Notes under the pieces: generated by a model
What the model saw: the letters and a program-made list of their open reading frames with translations, nothing else
Told to the model about the DNA's origin: nothing
Database searches by the model: none
Shown here: piece by piece, positions 1 to 8,413 of the stretch
Numbering within the stretch: the stretch's first letter is position 1
Layout: each line of letters opens with the position of its first letter
Made by a program: the position numbers and the translations under genes
Assembly (NCBI RefSeq): GCF_016464305.1
Contig: NZ_JAEIOJ010000004.1
Span: 434,001 to 498,000 of the forward strand
DNA from: Umezawaea beigongshangensis
GTDB lineage: Bacteria; Actinomycetota; Actinomycetes; Mycobacteriales; Pseudonocardiaceae
DNA: 64,000 bases
Direction of reading: 5' to 3'

Positions 1-269
1 TGGTGCTCCGGCTCCACGTCGATGGACGTCAGCACGCCCCCGGCCGGCATCCCGCCGAGCAGGAACAACGCGCTCACGCCGACGCCCGTCCCGACCTCGA
101 CGACGGTCTTGGCCTGGAGCGCGGTCGCGAGGAAGCGCAGCGCGGAACCGGTGCCGGGACCGACCGGAACGCAGCCCAGGTCCGCACCCCTGCGGCGAGC
201 GGCGGTCAGCACGTCGTCCTCGGGGAGGTAGTGCTCGACGTACTCCCGAAGCGGCGAATCCGGTGTCAC
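1..269 (-). CDS. SAM-dependent O-methyltransferase, N-terminal part
   Basis: Partial gene that runs off the left edge, read from a GTG at 269. The visible 89 residues look like the start of a class I O-methyltransferase (methyltransferase_3 type): motif I reads [16 protein letters not shown], followed by SIDVEPEH, the acidic end of the second strand that binds the ribose of SAM. It is divergent from sigE, the same arrangement as Rv1220c next to sigE in M. tuberculosis (from memory). The methyl acceptor cannot be told from this part. Alternative starts are not obvious; the chosen one gives the usual short N-terminal helix before motif I. Confidence 0.85.
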   Translation of the reverse strand, partial: MTPDSPLREYVEHYLPEDDVLTAARRRGADLGCVPVGPGTGSALRFLATALQAKTVVEVGTGVGVSALFLLGGMPAGGVLTSIDVEPEH

Positions 270-466
270 AGCCCAGGAGATTAGCGCCGGGAGTGCCCGA
301 TTCGGGTGAACAGGTGCCCGAGCTGCACGGGTGGCGGCGAGTTTCGCCGACATCACCACAGCGAACGCGATTCTCAGCGTGCTCTCAGCCGACTCTCACC
401 ATCGTTATAAGCGCACCCGTCAGGGTGGGTCGCAGCAGAAGGATCGGTGTCGGCGACGCGCTTCCG

Positions 467-492
467 GGAACACTCCGGGCAGGACGATCGTT
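467..492 (+). promoter_or_regulatory. Candidate ECF (SigE-type) promoter of sigE
   Basis: GGAACA at 467-472 and CGTT at 489-492 are separated by 16 bases, the form expected for an ECF sigma promoter (GGAAC-N16/17-CGTT). Transcription would begin near 498, about 45 bases before the sigE ATG. The position suggests that SigE activates its own gene. Seen by eye only. Confidence 0.55.
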
Positions 493-541
493 GATCCGTA
501 CGTCAGGGCCGAGCGGCCCGCTGGAGGTGCTCCACCGCACG

Positions 542-1120
542 ATGCACACACAGCCCAGTTCGCCGACGGCCGTCGCGCCCATCGAGACGGCCGACTGGAC
601 GCCGCCCTCGTGGGACGAGGTCGTGCGAGAGCACGCAGACCGGGTGTACCGGCTGGCCTACCGGTTGAGCGGTAACCAGCACGACGCCGAGGACCTGACC
701 CAGGAGACGTTCATCCGGGTCTTCCGCTCCCTCGCCTCCTACAAGCCGGGCACCTTCGAGGGCTGGTTGCACCGGATCACCACCAACCTCTTCCTCGACA
801 TGGCCCGCCGCCGCTCGCGGCTGCGCATGGAGGGGCTGCCCGAGGACACCGACCGGCTCGCCGGGGACGACCCCAGTCCCGAGCAGGTCTACTCCGACAC
901 CCATCTCGACCCCGACCTCCAGGAAGCGCTCGACGAACTGCCGCCGGAGTTCCGCGCCGCGGTCGTGCTGTGCGACGTGGAAGGTCTGTCCTACGAGGAG
1001 ATCGGCGCCACGCTCGGTGTGAAGCTGGGTACGGTGAGGAGCCGGATCCACCGGGGCCGCCAGGCCCTGCGCGCCAGCTTGGAACGTCGCCGGGAGAACG
1101 TGCGGGAGGACTCTGCATGA
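542..1120 (+). CDS. sigE: ECF RNA polymerase sigma factor SigE
   Basis: 192-residue ECF sigma factor that directs RNA polymerase to envelope-stress promoters. Region 2 lies at about residues 26-92, with [20 protein letters not shown], and region 4 at about 126-180, with the helix-turn-helix [18 protein letters not shown]. Both are close to M. tuberculosis SigE as remembered. The ATG at 542 is chosen because the reading frame further upstream overlaps the promoter; a GGAGG lies 14 bases before it, rather far, so the start is not certain. The stop overlaps the ATG of the anti-sigma gene (ATGA), so the two are translationally coupled. The order sigE-rseA-htrA-tatB is conserved in actinobacteria. 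Confidence 0.93.
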   Translation: MHTQPSSPTAVAPIETADWTPPSWDEVVREHADRVYRLAYRLSGNQHDAEDLTQETFIRVFRSLASYKPGTFEGWLHRITTNLFLDMARRRSRLRMEGLPEDTDRLAGDDPSPEQVYSDTHLDPDLQEALDELPPEFRAAVVLCDVEGLSYEEIGATLGVKLGTVRSRIHRGRQALRASLERRRENVREDSA

Positions 1121-1764
1121 CGGAACTGCGAGGGTGGAGCCTCCCCGAGCAGCACCTGGTGCCCGACGCCGTGGTGGCGTACGTGGACGGCGAGCTGTCG
1201 AAGATCGCGCACGAGCGGGCCTCGGCGCACCTGTCGCGCTGCCCGCTGTGCGCCTCCGAGGCGTTCTCCCAGCAGCAGGCGCGGGCCGTCGTGCGGACCG
1301 CGGAGACGCCCAGCGTCCCCGCCGGTCTGCTGGCGAACCTGAGGGCCATCCCGCAGGAGGTCGACCTGCCCGGCGTGCCCGACGGGCTCGCGGTGACCGA
1401 GGACGGCCAGCTCGTCGCGGTCCTGCGTCCCGACCGGGCTGCACGGGCCGAGCGCACCTCGTTCGGCGCCGGGCAGGTGCTCGGCGAGTCCCGGCCCCTG
1501 GGCAGCGGTTCCGCCGTCCTGGGGCAGCAGCACCGCTGGTTCAGCGGCAGGCGCGCGCGCGGCGGCGCCGGGGTCGTCGTCTCCGGGCTGATGCTCGGCG
1601 CGCTGGCGCTGGTCGCCCCCGGCGGCGAGCCGCGGCAGCACGAGTCCGTGCCGGCCCCGCTCACCGGGAACCCGCCCACGGCGCTCGACAGCCCCCTCCA
1701 GGTCGACGAGCGCGACCGCGTGGAACTGCTCAGACCGGTGGTGCACGGCCAGCTCGGCCGCTGA
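1117..1764 (+). CDS. rseA: Anti-sigma factor RseA (zinc-binding ZAS type)
   Basis: 215 residues. The N-terminal anti-sigma domain carries the ZAS signature H-x3-C-x2-C (H38, C42, C45 in HLSRCPLC), which binds zinc and holds SigE inactive. A hydrophobic stretch at about 151-167 ([16 protein letters not shown]) could be a single membrane segment followed by about 45 outer residues. The remembered M. tuberculosis RseA (about 150 residues) has no clear counterpart to this. If real, the segment would let the protein sense envelope stress directly. It overlaps sigE by four bases and stands before the htrA-like protease, as expected for a regulated-release system. Confidence 0.88.
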   Translation: MTELRGWSLPEQHLVPDAVVAYVDGELSKIAHERASAHLSRCPLCASEAFSQQQARAVVRTAETPSVPAGLLANLRAIPQEVDLPGVPDGLAVTEDGQLVAVLRPDRAARAERTSFGAGQVLGESRPLGSGSAVLGQQHRWFSGRRARGGAGVVVSGLMLGALALVAPGGEPRQHESVPAPLTGNPPTALDSPLQVDERDRVELLRPVVHGQLGR

Positions 1765-1871
1765 CCTCGCACTACCCCGGTCCCCGTCCGCCACCTGGCG
1801 TACGGGGACTTCACCGGTCGCACGTCAGGCTTGTCGTCAACTCCAGCAATCACCGACCAGCTTGGGGAGCG

Positions 1872-3410
1872 ATGAGCCAGCCAGAGCAGGGCAACGGTCA
1901 GACGCCCGTCTCGGGAGTCGACAGCGCCACCAGCGGAGCGCACCTCCGGCTGGCTCCGCGCCCGCTGGACCGGCCGCGGGTCGACCCGACGCAGGCCGCG
2001 ACCTTCGGGCGACCGCGGGGCGTCGACGGCGCGTTCGCCGGTCGTCCCGGGTCCACCGGCTCCCCCCGCTCGGTCGCGCTCGCCCCGCCCGCGCCCGAGT
2101 CGCTCGCCACGGCGTTCGGCCGCCCGGCGGGCGGTGAACTGCTCCAGCGTCCACCCGGCCACCAGCCCCTGGACGCCTCTCCCGAGGTCGACGCCGTGTT
2201 CTGGGCCGACCGCCCGGCCGGTGACCCGTGGCGCGATCCGGGCGCCAGCGCCGTCATCGGCCCGCCCGCCGTCACCGAGCAGAGCACGCCGCGCCCGGAC
2301 GACGAGCAGGAGCCCGGCCCCCGGCTGAGCGTCCCCGAGCTGTTGTTCGGCCGCCGCGTGCAGCCCCTCGGCCTCGTGCTGTTCCTCGTCGCCGCGCTGC
2401 TCGTCGGCACGGCCGGCGGCCTCGTCGGCTGGCTGATCGGCCGCGCGGGCAACCCCCTCACCGACGCCGAGGTGACCCTGTCGCCCGTGGCCCCCGGCAA
2501 GGAGCGCCCCGCCGGGTCCGTGTCGGACATCGCGAAGCGCGTCACGCCCGGCGTGGTGTCCATCGAGTTCAAGGGCGCCAACGTCAGCGGCGTGGGTTCC
2601 GGCGTCGTCGTCGACGGCGGCGGCTACGTGCTGACCAACGACCACGTCGTCGCACCGGCCACGCAGGACTCGTCGGCCAAGCTCACCGCCGTGTTCACCG
2701 ACGGCACCCGCGCCGAGGCGCGCATCGTCGGCCGCGACCCCAAGACGGACCTCGCCGTGATCAAGGTCGAGGTGACGAACCCGACCGTGATCCAGTTCGG
2801 CGACTCGGACCAGCTCCAGGTCGGTGACGTCGTCATCGCGATCGGTTCGCCGCTCCAGCTGTCCAACACGGTCACCGAGGGCATCGTCTCCGCTCTCAAC
2901 CGGCCGGTCACGGCACCGGGCGAGGGCGGTGGCCCGCAGGTCACCTACGACGCGATCCAGACCGACGCGGCGATCAACCCCGGCAACTCCGGCGGCGCGC
3001 TCGTCGACTCCTCCGGTTCGCTCGTCGGGATCAACTCGTCGATCCGGACCGAGACGGGCGGATCGGTCGGCCTCGGCTTCGCGATCTCCGGCAACTACGC
3101 CCGCGCGATCTCCGAGGCCCTCATCCGGGACGGCGAGGTCAAGCACGCGGACATGAACGTCAACGTGAAGTCGGTGTCGGCCGAGACCTCCGAGGGCGCG
3201 CAGGTGCAGAACGTGCCCGAGGGCGGCGCCGCCGCGGCCGCCGGTGTCGAGGAGGGCGACGTGATCACGAAGGTCGGCGACCGGATGGTGCGCAACGCCG
3301 CCGAGCTGACCGTCGCCGTCCGCGAGCACGAGATCGGCGAGACCGTGCCCGTGGTGCTGGCCAGGCAGGGCAGGCAGCTGACGGTGCAGGTCACGCTCCA
3401 GTCGGACTGA
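1872..3410 (+). CDS. htrA: HtrA-like membrane-anchored serine protease with PDZ domain
   Basis: 512 residues. A cytoplasmic, low-complexity, Pro/Arg-rich region of about 160 residues comes first, then one membrane helix at about 166-188 (LVLFLVAALLVGTAGGLVGW). A trypsin-like S1C domain follows with the full catalytic triad: H258 in TNDHVV, D293 in TDLAVIKV and S373 in GNSGGAL. A PDZ domain closes the protein from about residue 420. It degrades or refolds damaged proteins outside the membrane and may take part in removing RseA under stress. The ATG at 1872 has a GGGGAG ribosome site at 1864. It is the third gene of the sigE cluster, about 107 bases after rseA, so it may have its own promoter. 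Confidence 0.93.
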   Translation: MSQPEQGNGQTPVSGVDSATSGAHLRLAPRPLDRPRVDPTQAATFGRPRGVDGAFAGRPGSTGSPRSVALAPPAPESLATAFGRPAGGELLQRPPGHQPLDASPEVDAVFWADRPAGDPWRDPGASAVIGPPAVTEQSTPRPDDEQEPGPRLSVPELLFGRRVQPLGLVLFLVAALLVGTAGGLVGWLIGRAGNPLTDAEVTLSPVAPGKERPAGSVSDIAKRVTPGVVSIEFKGANVSGVGSGVVVDGGGYVLTNDHVVAPATQDSSAKLTAVFTDGTRAEARIVGRDPKTDLAVIKVEVTNPTVIQFGDSDQLQVGDVVIAIGSPLQLSNTVTEGIVSALNRPVTAPGEGGGPQVTYDAIQTDAAINPGNSGGALVDSSGSLVGINSSIRTETGGSVGLGFAISGNYARAISEALIRDGEVKHADMNVNVKSVSAETSEGAQVQNVPEGGAAAAAGVEEGDVITKVGDRMVRNAAELTVAVREHEIGETVPVVLARQGRQLTVQVTLQSD

Positions 3411-3459
3411 CCGCTGCGAGGGCTAGGCTGGCGGAGCAGGCCAGCGCGGAGGAGCCGAC

Positions 3460-3831
3460 GTGTTCGACAGCATCGGGTGGGGCGAGATCCTCATCATCGT
3501 GGTCGCGGGACTGTTCATCCTCGGCCCGGAGCGCCTGCCGTCCGCGGCGGCGTTCGTCGGCCGCACGATCCGCCAGGTCCGCGAGTACGCGACCGGTGCG
3601 CGCGAGCAGCTCAAGCAGGAGATGGGGCCGGAGTTCGAGCAGCTCCGCAAGCCGCTGGAGGACCTGCGCGAGCTGCGCAACTTCGACCCGAAGCGGGCCG
3701 TGACCAAGCACCTGTTCGACGACCCCGACGACTCCGTCAAGCCCAACGGCCACCCGACGCCGCCGACGCCGCCCGCCGAGCGTCCGCTGTCGGCGGGCGA
3801 GCGCGCCCCGTACGACCCCGACGCCACCTGA
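3460..3831 (+). CDS. tatB: Sec-independent translocase subunit TatB
   Basis: 123 residues. An N-terminal membrane helix (residues about 2-21, [20 protein letters not shown]) ends in the Gly-Pro hinge typical of TatA/B, followed by an amphipathic helix and a long charged helix to about residue 90, then a Pro-rich tail. With TatA and TatC it exports folded proteins. The GTG start at 3460 has GCGGAGGAG just upstream. TatB linked to sigE-rseA-htrA is a conserved actinobacterial arrangement. Its stop codon lies in a 16-bp tandem repeat and is followed by a strong palindrome. Confidence 0.93.
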   Translation: MFDSIGWGEILIIVVAGLFILGPERLPSAAAFVGRTIRQVREYATGAREQLKQEMGPEFEQLRKPLEDLRELRNFDPKRAVTKHLFDDPDDSVKPNGHPTPPTPPAERPLSAGERAPYDPDAT

Positions 3832-3879
3832 CCCCGACGCCACCTGACCCCGACGCCACCTGACCCCGACGCCACCTGA
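3816..3879 (+). repeat. Four-copy 16-bp tandem repeat carrying the tatB stop codon
   Basis: The unit CCCCGACGCCACCTGA is repeated exactly at 3816, 3832, 3848 and 3864, with a decayed fifth copy from 3880. The first copy encodes the last residues and stop of TatB. Because 16 is not a multiple of three, the TGA of successive copies falls in all three forward frames. Confidence 0.97.
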
Positions 3880-3892
3880 TCCGGACGCCACC

Positions 3893-3926
3893 CGTCCCGG
3901 ACGCCGTCGCGACGGCGTCCGGGACG
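3893..3926. terminator. Bidirectional terminator between tatB and mrp
   Basis: A 34-bp perfect palindrome: the arm GTCCCGGACGCCGTC at 3894-3908 is answered by its complement at 3911-3925. It lies between convergent tatB and mrp, whose stop is at 3931, so it can end transcripts from both sides. Confidence 0.85.
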
Positions 3927-3930
3927 CGGG

Positions 3931-5076
3931 TCAGCGACCGGCGGGCGAGACGTTCAGCAGGCGGCCGGCCAGGCCGCGGGAGCGGACGGAGAGCTTCGCG
4001 GCCACGTCGGTGAGGACCTTCGCGGCCGGGGCCTCGGGGTCGGCCAGCACGATCGGCGTGCCCGAGTCGCCCTGCTCGCGCAGGCGCGGGTCCAGGGGCA
4101 CCTGACCGAGCAGCGGCACGTCGGACCCGACGGCGCGGGTCAGCGAGTCCGCCACGGCCTGCCCGCCGCCGGAGCCGAAGACCTCCATGCGGGTGCCGTC
4201 GGGCATCTCCAGCCACGACATGTTCTCCACGACGCCCGCGATCCGCTGCCGCGTCTGGAGCGCGATCGAACCGGCGCGCTCGGCCACCTCGGCGGCGGCC
4301 TGCTGCGGCGTGGTGACGACCAGGATCTCGCCGTTGGGCACGAGCTGCGCCACGGAGATCGCCACGTCGCCGGTGCCGGGCGGCAGGTCGAGCAGCAGCA
4401 CGTCCAGGTCGCCCCAGAACACGTCGGCGAGGAACTGCTGGAGCGCGCGGTGCAGCATCGGACCGCGCCACACGACCGGCGCGTTGCCCGGCGTGAACAT
4501 GCCGATCGAGATCAGCTTCACGCCGTGCGCCTGCGGTGGCATGATCATCTTCTCGACCTGGGTGGGCTTGTCGTCCGTGCCCAGCATCCGCGGGATCGAG
4601 TGGCCGTAGATGTCGGCGTCCACGACGCCCACGGACAGGCCGCGCGCGGCCATCGCCACGGCCAGGTTCACCGTCACGCTGGACTTGCCGACACCGCCCT
4701 TGCCCGAGGCCACGCAGTACACCCTGGTCAGCGAGCCGGGCTCGGCGAACGGGATGCGGGGCTCCTCCACGCCGCCGCGCAGCGACTTCCGCAGGTCCGT
4801 GCGCTGGGCGTCGCTCATCACGTCCAGTTCCACGCGGACCTGGCGCACGCCCTCCAGCGCGGAGACCGCGGTGGTGACGTCCTTCGTGATCCGGTCGCGC
4901 ATCGGACAGCCGGCGACGGTCAGGAACACCGCGACGTCCACGGTGCCGTCCTGGCCGACCACGACGTCCTTGACCATGCCGAGCTCGGTGATGGGACGGC
5001 GGATCTCCGGGTCCTGGACACCGGCGAGCGCCTCGCGCACTGCGTCCACGGTGGGGAGGGGCTGGGTGGTGGTCAC
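3931..5076 (-). CDS. mrp: Mrp/NBP35-family iron-sulfur carrier ATPase
   Basis: 381 residues from the GTG at 5076; a longer frame to a TTG at 5124 has no ribosome site. A DUF59 (FeS_assembly_P) domain covers about residues 8-85 and includes C57 in GCPMR. A P-loop ATPase of the ParA/MinD group follows, with the deviant Walker A GKGGVGKSS at 125-133, the Mrp signature DADIYGHS and LLLDLPPGTGD. The family carries or inserts Fe-S clusters. The C-terminal CxxC that bridges the dimer in many NBP35/Mrp proteins is missing: after VENMS the sequence runs WLEMPDGT. I recall the same in M. tuberculosis Rv1229c. It converges on tatB, as in mycobacteria. Confidence 0.92.
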   Translation of the reverse strand: MTTTQPLPTVDAVREALAGVQDPEIRRPITELGMVKDVVVGQDGTVDVAVFLTVAGCPMRDRITKDVTTAVSALEGVRQVRVELDVMSDAQRTDLRKSLRGGVEEPRIPFAEPGSLTRVYCVASGKGGVGKSSVTVNLAVAMAARGLSVGVVDADIYGHSIPRMLGTDDKPTQVEKMIMPPQAHGVKLISIGMFTPGNAPVVWRGPMLHRALQQFLADVFWGDLDVLLLDLPPGTGDVAISVAQLVPNGEILVVTTPQQAAAEVAERAGSIALQTRQRIAGVVENMSWLEMPDGTRMEVFGSGGGQAVADSLTRAVGSDVPLLGQVPLDPRLREQGDSGTPIVLADPEAPAAKVLTDVAAKLSVRSRGLAGRLLNVSPAGR

Positions 5077-5219
5077 GGGATCGAGCACCGACCTTCGAGA
5101 AGGGGGATTCGTCTTGAGCTCCAATGCTACGTCCGCGCCACGCGGGAGCTACCGGCCGGTCACTTCGTAGCCGGGGTCACCGCACCGCGCACGGGGTGTT
5201 GTCCGTAACATCGACACCC

Positions 5220-5690
5220 GTGCCGGACTCGGGTAGTGACATCCGGTTGCCCTCTCGAACCGAGCTCGAGGCGTGGCGATCGTTCTTGCGGGCTCACGCC
5301 CGCATCACCCGTGTCCTGGAGACCGAGCTGATCGCCGGGCAGCGCCTGTCGCTCGCCGCCTACGACGTCCTCGTCCAGCTCGCCGAGGCACCCCGGCAGC
5401 GGCTCCGCATGACCGAGCTCGCCGACGCCGTGCTGCTGTCGCGCTCCGGCGTCACCAGGCTGGTCGACCGGCTGGAGCGCGCCGGCCTGGTGGGCCGCGA
5501 GCGGGCCGACGGCGACGGACGCGGAGTGGTCGCCGTGCTCACCGAGCAGGGCGTGGAGCGGCTGCGCGCGGCGTCCGGCACCCACCTGAGCGGCGTCGCG
5601 CGGCACTTCGCGGGCAGCTTCGAACCCGGCGCGGTGGAGGGCTTCGGCCGCGACTGCGACCGGCTGGCCCGCGACGAGCAGTCCCGGTGA
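5220..5690 (+). CDS. MarR-family transcriptional regulator
   Basis: About 156 residues. The winged helix-turn-helix centre is clear: RLRMTELADAVLLSRSGVTR is followed by LVDRLERAGLVGRERADGDG, the wing. The helices on both sides form the dimer. No ribosome site is clear; GTG at 5196 is an equally possible start. The stop overlaps the GTG of the NUDIX gene (GTGA), so the two are co-translated and the regulator may control that enzyme or respond to its substrate. The ligand is unknown. A palindrome ACCGGCCGGT lies about 70 bases upstream but is too common a sequence here to call an operator. Confidence 0.85.
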   Translation: MPDSGSDIRLPSRTELEAWRSFLRAHARITRVLETELIAGQRLSLAAYDVLVQLAEAPRQRLRMTELADAVLLSRSGVTRLVDRLERAGLVGRERADGDGRGVVAVLTEQGVERLRAASGTHLSGVARHFAGSFEPGAVEGFGRDCDRLARDEQSR

Positions 5691-6103
5691 CCGCTCCGGT
5701 GGTCGTGGTGGTGGGGCTCGTGCACCTGCGCGGAGGACGGCTCCTCGTCGCCCGCTCGGCGCGCAAGAAGGCGTTCTACCTGCCCGGCGGGAAGCTGGAG
5801 CCCGGCGAGACCGGTGAGCGGGCGCTGCACCGCGAGGTCGCCGAGGAGCTGGGCGTGGGCCTCGTGCCGGGCAGCGTGCGGGAGTTCCGGCACTACCTCG
5901 CGCCCGCCTACGGCGAGGGCGACGGCGTGCTGGTGGACATGACGTGCTTCACGGGAGACCTCGACGGCGAGCCGCGGCCCAGCGGCGAGATCGCCGAGCT
6001 GGCGCTGGTCACCGAGGCCGAGTACGCCGCGCACGCCGAGACGGCCCCCGCGATCCACGAGGTGCTGCGCGACCTCGCCGAGGCCGGTCTGCTCGCGGTG
6101 TGA
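5687..6103 (+). CDS. NUDIX hydrolase
   Basis: 138 residues, starting in the stop codon of the MarR gene (GTGA). The NUDIX box is complete: GGKLEPGETGERALHREVAE continues EELGV, matching G-x5-E-x7-REUxEExGU, which binds the metal and cleaves a nucleoside diphosphate linked to another group. The first strand VVVVVGLVHLRGGRLLVARS and the loop KKAFYLPGG resemble MutT-like proteins that clean oxidised nucleotides or hydrolyse small pyrophosphates. The exact substrate cannot be read from the sequence. Confidence 0.88.
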   Translation: MTAPVVVVVGLVHLRGGRLLVARSARKKAFYLPGGKLEPGETGERALHREVAEELGVGLVPGSVREFRHYLAPAYGEGDGVLVDMTCFTGDLDGEPRPSGEIAELALVTEAEYAAHAETAPAIHEVLRDLAEAGLLAV

Positions 6104-6106
6104 CCG

Positions 6107-6637
6107 TCAGGACGGCACGTCGTCCCAGCGCGGATCGTCCCTGATCACGTCCGCCGAACCCCGGCGGCGCTTCGGGCTCTGCTCCCGGAACACCCGCTCC
6201 AGCTCGCTGCGCAGGAAGTCGCGCGTCGCCACCTCGCCCACGGCGATCCGCAGCGCCGCGAGCTCCCGCGCGAGGTACTCGGTGTCGGCCTTCGTCTGCG
6301 CGGCGCGCGCCCGGTCCTCGTCCAGCGACACCCGGTCCCGGTCGTCCTGCCGGTTCTGCGCGAGCAGGATCAGCGGCGCCGCGTACGCCGCCTGCGTGGA
6401 GAACGCCAGGTTGAGCAGGATGAACGGGTACGGGTCCCAGCGCAGCGTCACCGCGAAGACGTTCAGCACGATCCAGACGATCACGAGCAACGTCTGCCAG
6501 AACAGGAACGTGCCCGTGCCGAGGAACCGGGCGAGCCGCTCGGAGAAGCGGCCGAACGTGTCCGGGTCGACCCGGAAGCGCACCCGGCCGGGCTGTCGCG
6601 GCTGGTCGAGTCTGCGGCGCGGCGCCAGCTCAGGCAT
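6107..6637 (-). CDS. DUF1003 membrane protein
   Basis: 176 residues. The DUF1003 core has two membrane helices, about residues 43-65 (FLFWQTLLVIVWIVLNVFAV) and 70-95 (YPFILLNLAFSTQAAYAAPL), with the family signature LLAQNRQDDRDR after the second. The C-terminal half is helical, charged and cytoplasmic. Function unknown. Its start lies eight bases inside the end of the upstream MgtE-N/CBS gene, so the two are coupled; the same pair sits between mrp and the sug operon in mycobacteria (Rv1231c/Rv1232c region, from memory), which hints at a role in divalent-cation balance. Confidence 0.87.
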   Translation of the reverse strand: MPELAPRRRLDQPRQPGRVRFRVDPDTFGRFSERLARFLGTGTFLFWQTLLVIVWIVLNVFAVTLRWDPYPFILLNLAFSTQAAYAAPLILLAQNRQDDRDRVSLDEDRARAAQTKADTEYLARELAALRIAVGEVATRDFLRSELERVFREQSPKRRRGSADVIRDDPRWDDVPS

Positions 6638-7883
6638 GGGTGAGTCCCGTCTCGCGCCAGTTGGCGGGCAGCAGGTGGTCGAGCACGTCGTCGACGGTGA
6701 CGGCGCCCAGCAGGTGCTCGCTCTCGTCCACGACCGGAGCGCACACCAGGTTGTAGGCGGCGAAGTAGCGGGTCACCTCGGCCAGCTGGGCACTGGGCGC
6801 CAGCTGGGCGAGGTCGGTGTCCAGGACACCCGCGACGAGACCGGACGGCGGTTCGCGCAGCAGCCGCTGGATGTGCACGCAGCCCAGGTAGCGGCCGGTG
6901 GGAGTGGCCGAGGGCGCGCGGCACACGAAGACCATGCTGGCCAGCGCGGGCGTCAGATCGGGGTTGCGCACCCGCGCCAGCGCCTCGGCGATCGTGGCGT
7001 CCGGGGTGAGCACGACGGGCTCGGGCGTCATCAGACCGCCCGCGGTGTCGTAGGAGTACTCCAGCAGCCGCTTGACCGGCTCGGACTCCTCCGGCTCCAT
7101 CAGCTCCAGCAGCCGGTTCTTCTCCCGCTCGGGCAGCTCGGCGAGCAGGTCGGCCGCGTCGTCGGGGTCCATCGCCTCCAGCACGTCCGCCGCCCGCTCC
7201 TCGTCGAGGTGCGCGAGGAGCGCCTTCTGGTCCTCCTCCGGCAGCTCCTCGATGACGTCGGCGAGCCGGTCGTCGTCCAGCGCGTCGGCGACCTCGTGAC
7301 GGCGCTTGCTCGGCAGCTCGTGCAGCGCGGTGGCCACGTCCACGGCCCGCATCGTCTCGAAGATCGCGAGGAGCTGCTGCGCACCCTGCGGCTGGCCGGA
7401 CAGCTCGGTGACGCTGAGACCGCTGATCTCGTCCCAGCGCACGACCTGCACCGGACCCCGGCGACCCAGGCGTCCGGTGCGCTCGCGCACGGCGACGCGC
7501 GTCATCCGCCAGTCGCGGGTGCGGGTCGGCTCCATCGCGGCGTCCACGACCACGGCCGCCGCGTCCGTCTCCAGCTGGATGCGGGCGTCGAGGACCTCGC
7601 CGAGCACCAGCACCTCGTTGGGCCGCTGGTGGAACTTGCGCAGGTTCACCGACCCGGTGGCGAGCGTGACGGCGTTCGGCTCGATCGAGGTGACCCGCAG
7701 CATCGGCACGAAGATCCGGCGGCGCGTGGTCAGCTCGACCACGACGCCCAGCACGCGGGGCGGCTGGCGGTCGATGCGCAGGCCGATCACCACGTCGCGG
7801 ACCTTGCCGATGGACTCGCCGTCGGGCCCGAACACGGGAAATCCGGCCAGCTGAGCGACGAAGACCCTGTTCACGGCGACCAC
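6630..7883 (-). CDS. MgtE N-domain/CBS-pair protein without the transport domain
   Basis: 417 residues from a GTG at 7883. A PRC-barrel-like part (about 1-100, with FPVFGPDGESIGKVRDVVIG) is followed by an MgtE N-terminal superhelical domain (about 185-285, with repeats such as LADVIEELPEEDQKALL) and a CBS pair (about 290-410, TAGGLMTPEPVVL then APVVDESEHLLGAVTVDDVL). In MgtE these cytosolic parts sense magnesium and gate the pore; the pore helices are absent here, so this is probably a soluble sensor or adaptor. It overlaps the DUF1003 gene and shares the neighbourhood with a corA gene about 17 kb away. Confidence 0.88.
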   Translation of the reverse strand: MVAVNRVFVAQLAGFPVFGPDGESIGKVRDVVIGLRIDRQPPRVLGVVVELTTRRRIFVPMLRVTSIEPNAVTLATGSVNLRKFHQRPNEVLVLGEVLDARIQLETDAAAVVVDAAMEPTRTRDWRMTRVAVRERTGRLGRRGPVQVVRWDEISGLSVTELSGQPQGAQQLLAIFETMRAVDVATALHELPSKRRHEVADALDDDRLADVIEELPEEDQKALLAHLDEERAADVLEAMDPDDAADLLAELPEREKNRLLELMEPEESEPVKRLLEYSYDTAGGLMTPEPVVLTPDATIAEALARVRNPDLTPALASMVFVCRAPSATPTGRYLGCVHIQRLLREPPSGLVAGVLDTDLAQLAPSAQLAEVTRYFAAYNLVCAPVVDESEHLLGAVTVDDVLDHLLPANWRETGLTHA

Positions 7884-7967
7884 GTGATCAGGCTAGTGGG
7901 ATCTCCCGACTCCCGCCTCGGCGAGCCCGCGGTGGCGCGCACCCGGTGCGGCCGGGAGCGCGGGTGC

Positions 7968-8333
7968 TCAGAGCGCCAGCTCGTAGACCTCCCGCCACGT
8001 CGGGTCCGCGTTCAGCCGCGCCGCCCGCAGGGCCGCCGCGATCTCCTCGTCCGGGTCCACCAGGTGCGCGGTCACCGGCACGTCGGCCAGGTGCGAGTGG
8101 GTCGTGGGGGAGCGCAGGACGACCGTGCACGGGACGCCGTCGGCGAGTCCCGGCACGTCCTGCTCGGTGCCGCCGACGGCGACCCACAGGCTGCCGTTCC
8201 GCCACACGACCTGCGCCAGCCTGCCGCGGTGACCCCGCGGCGCGATCCACACGGCGGCGGCCTTGCGCAGCGCCGCGTCCAGCACTCGGGTGATCTCCAC
8301 CGGTTCAGCCTCCCACGGGCCTGTGAGCCGCAT
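7968..8333 (-). CDS. Conserved hypothetical protein
   Basis: 121 residues. I do not recognise the family with certainty. The alternation of strands (AAAVWIAPRGHRGRLAQVVW, SLWVAVGGTEQDV, CTVVLRSP, VPVTAHLVDP) suggests a small beta-barrel, perhaps related to the pyridoxamine-oxidase-like split barrel. No cysteines, signal or membrane segment. It lies alone, upstream of and facing the same way as the MgtE-N gene, and divergent from the CitE-like gene. Confidence 0.6.
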   Translation of the reverse strand: MRLTGPWEAEPVEITRVLDAALRKAAAVWIAPRGHRGRLAQVVWRNGSLWVAVGGTEQDVPGLADGVPCTVVLRSPTTHSHLADVPVTAHLVDPDEEIAAALRAARLNADPTWREVYELAL

Positions 8334-8413
8334 CTCGGGGAATGGCGACGCCCCGGCGGCCGTGCCACGCTTCTGCGCGACGGTAGTTACCGGCCGGTAC
8401 GAGGAGGTACCCA

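Noticed and set aside
777-3329. Very long open frame on the minus strand opposite sigE-rseA-htrA
   Set aside because: It is the mirror of strongly conserved genes in GC-rich DNA; the product is Arg/Gly/Ala-rich without any family motif.
5150-5161. ACCGGCCGGT palindrome before the MarR gene, also near 8388-8399 before the CitE-like gene
   Set aside because: Such GC palindromes are frequent by chance here and the two sites share no wider sequence, so an operator is not supported.
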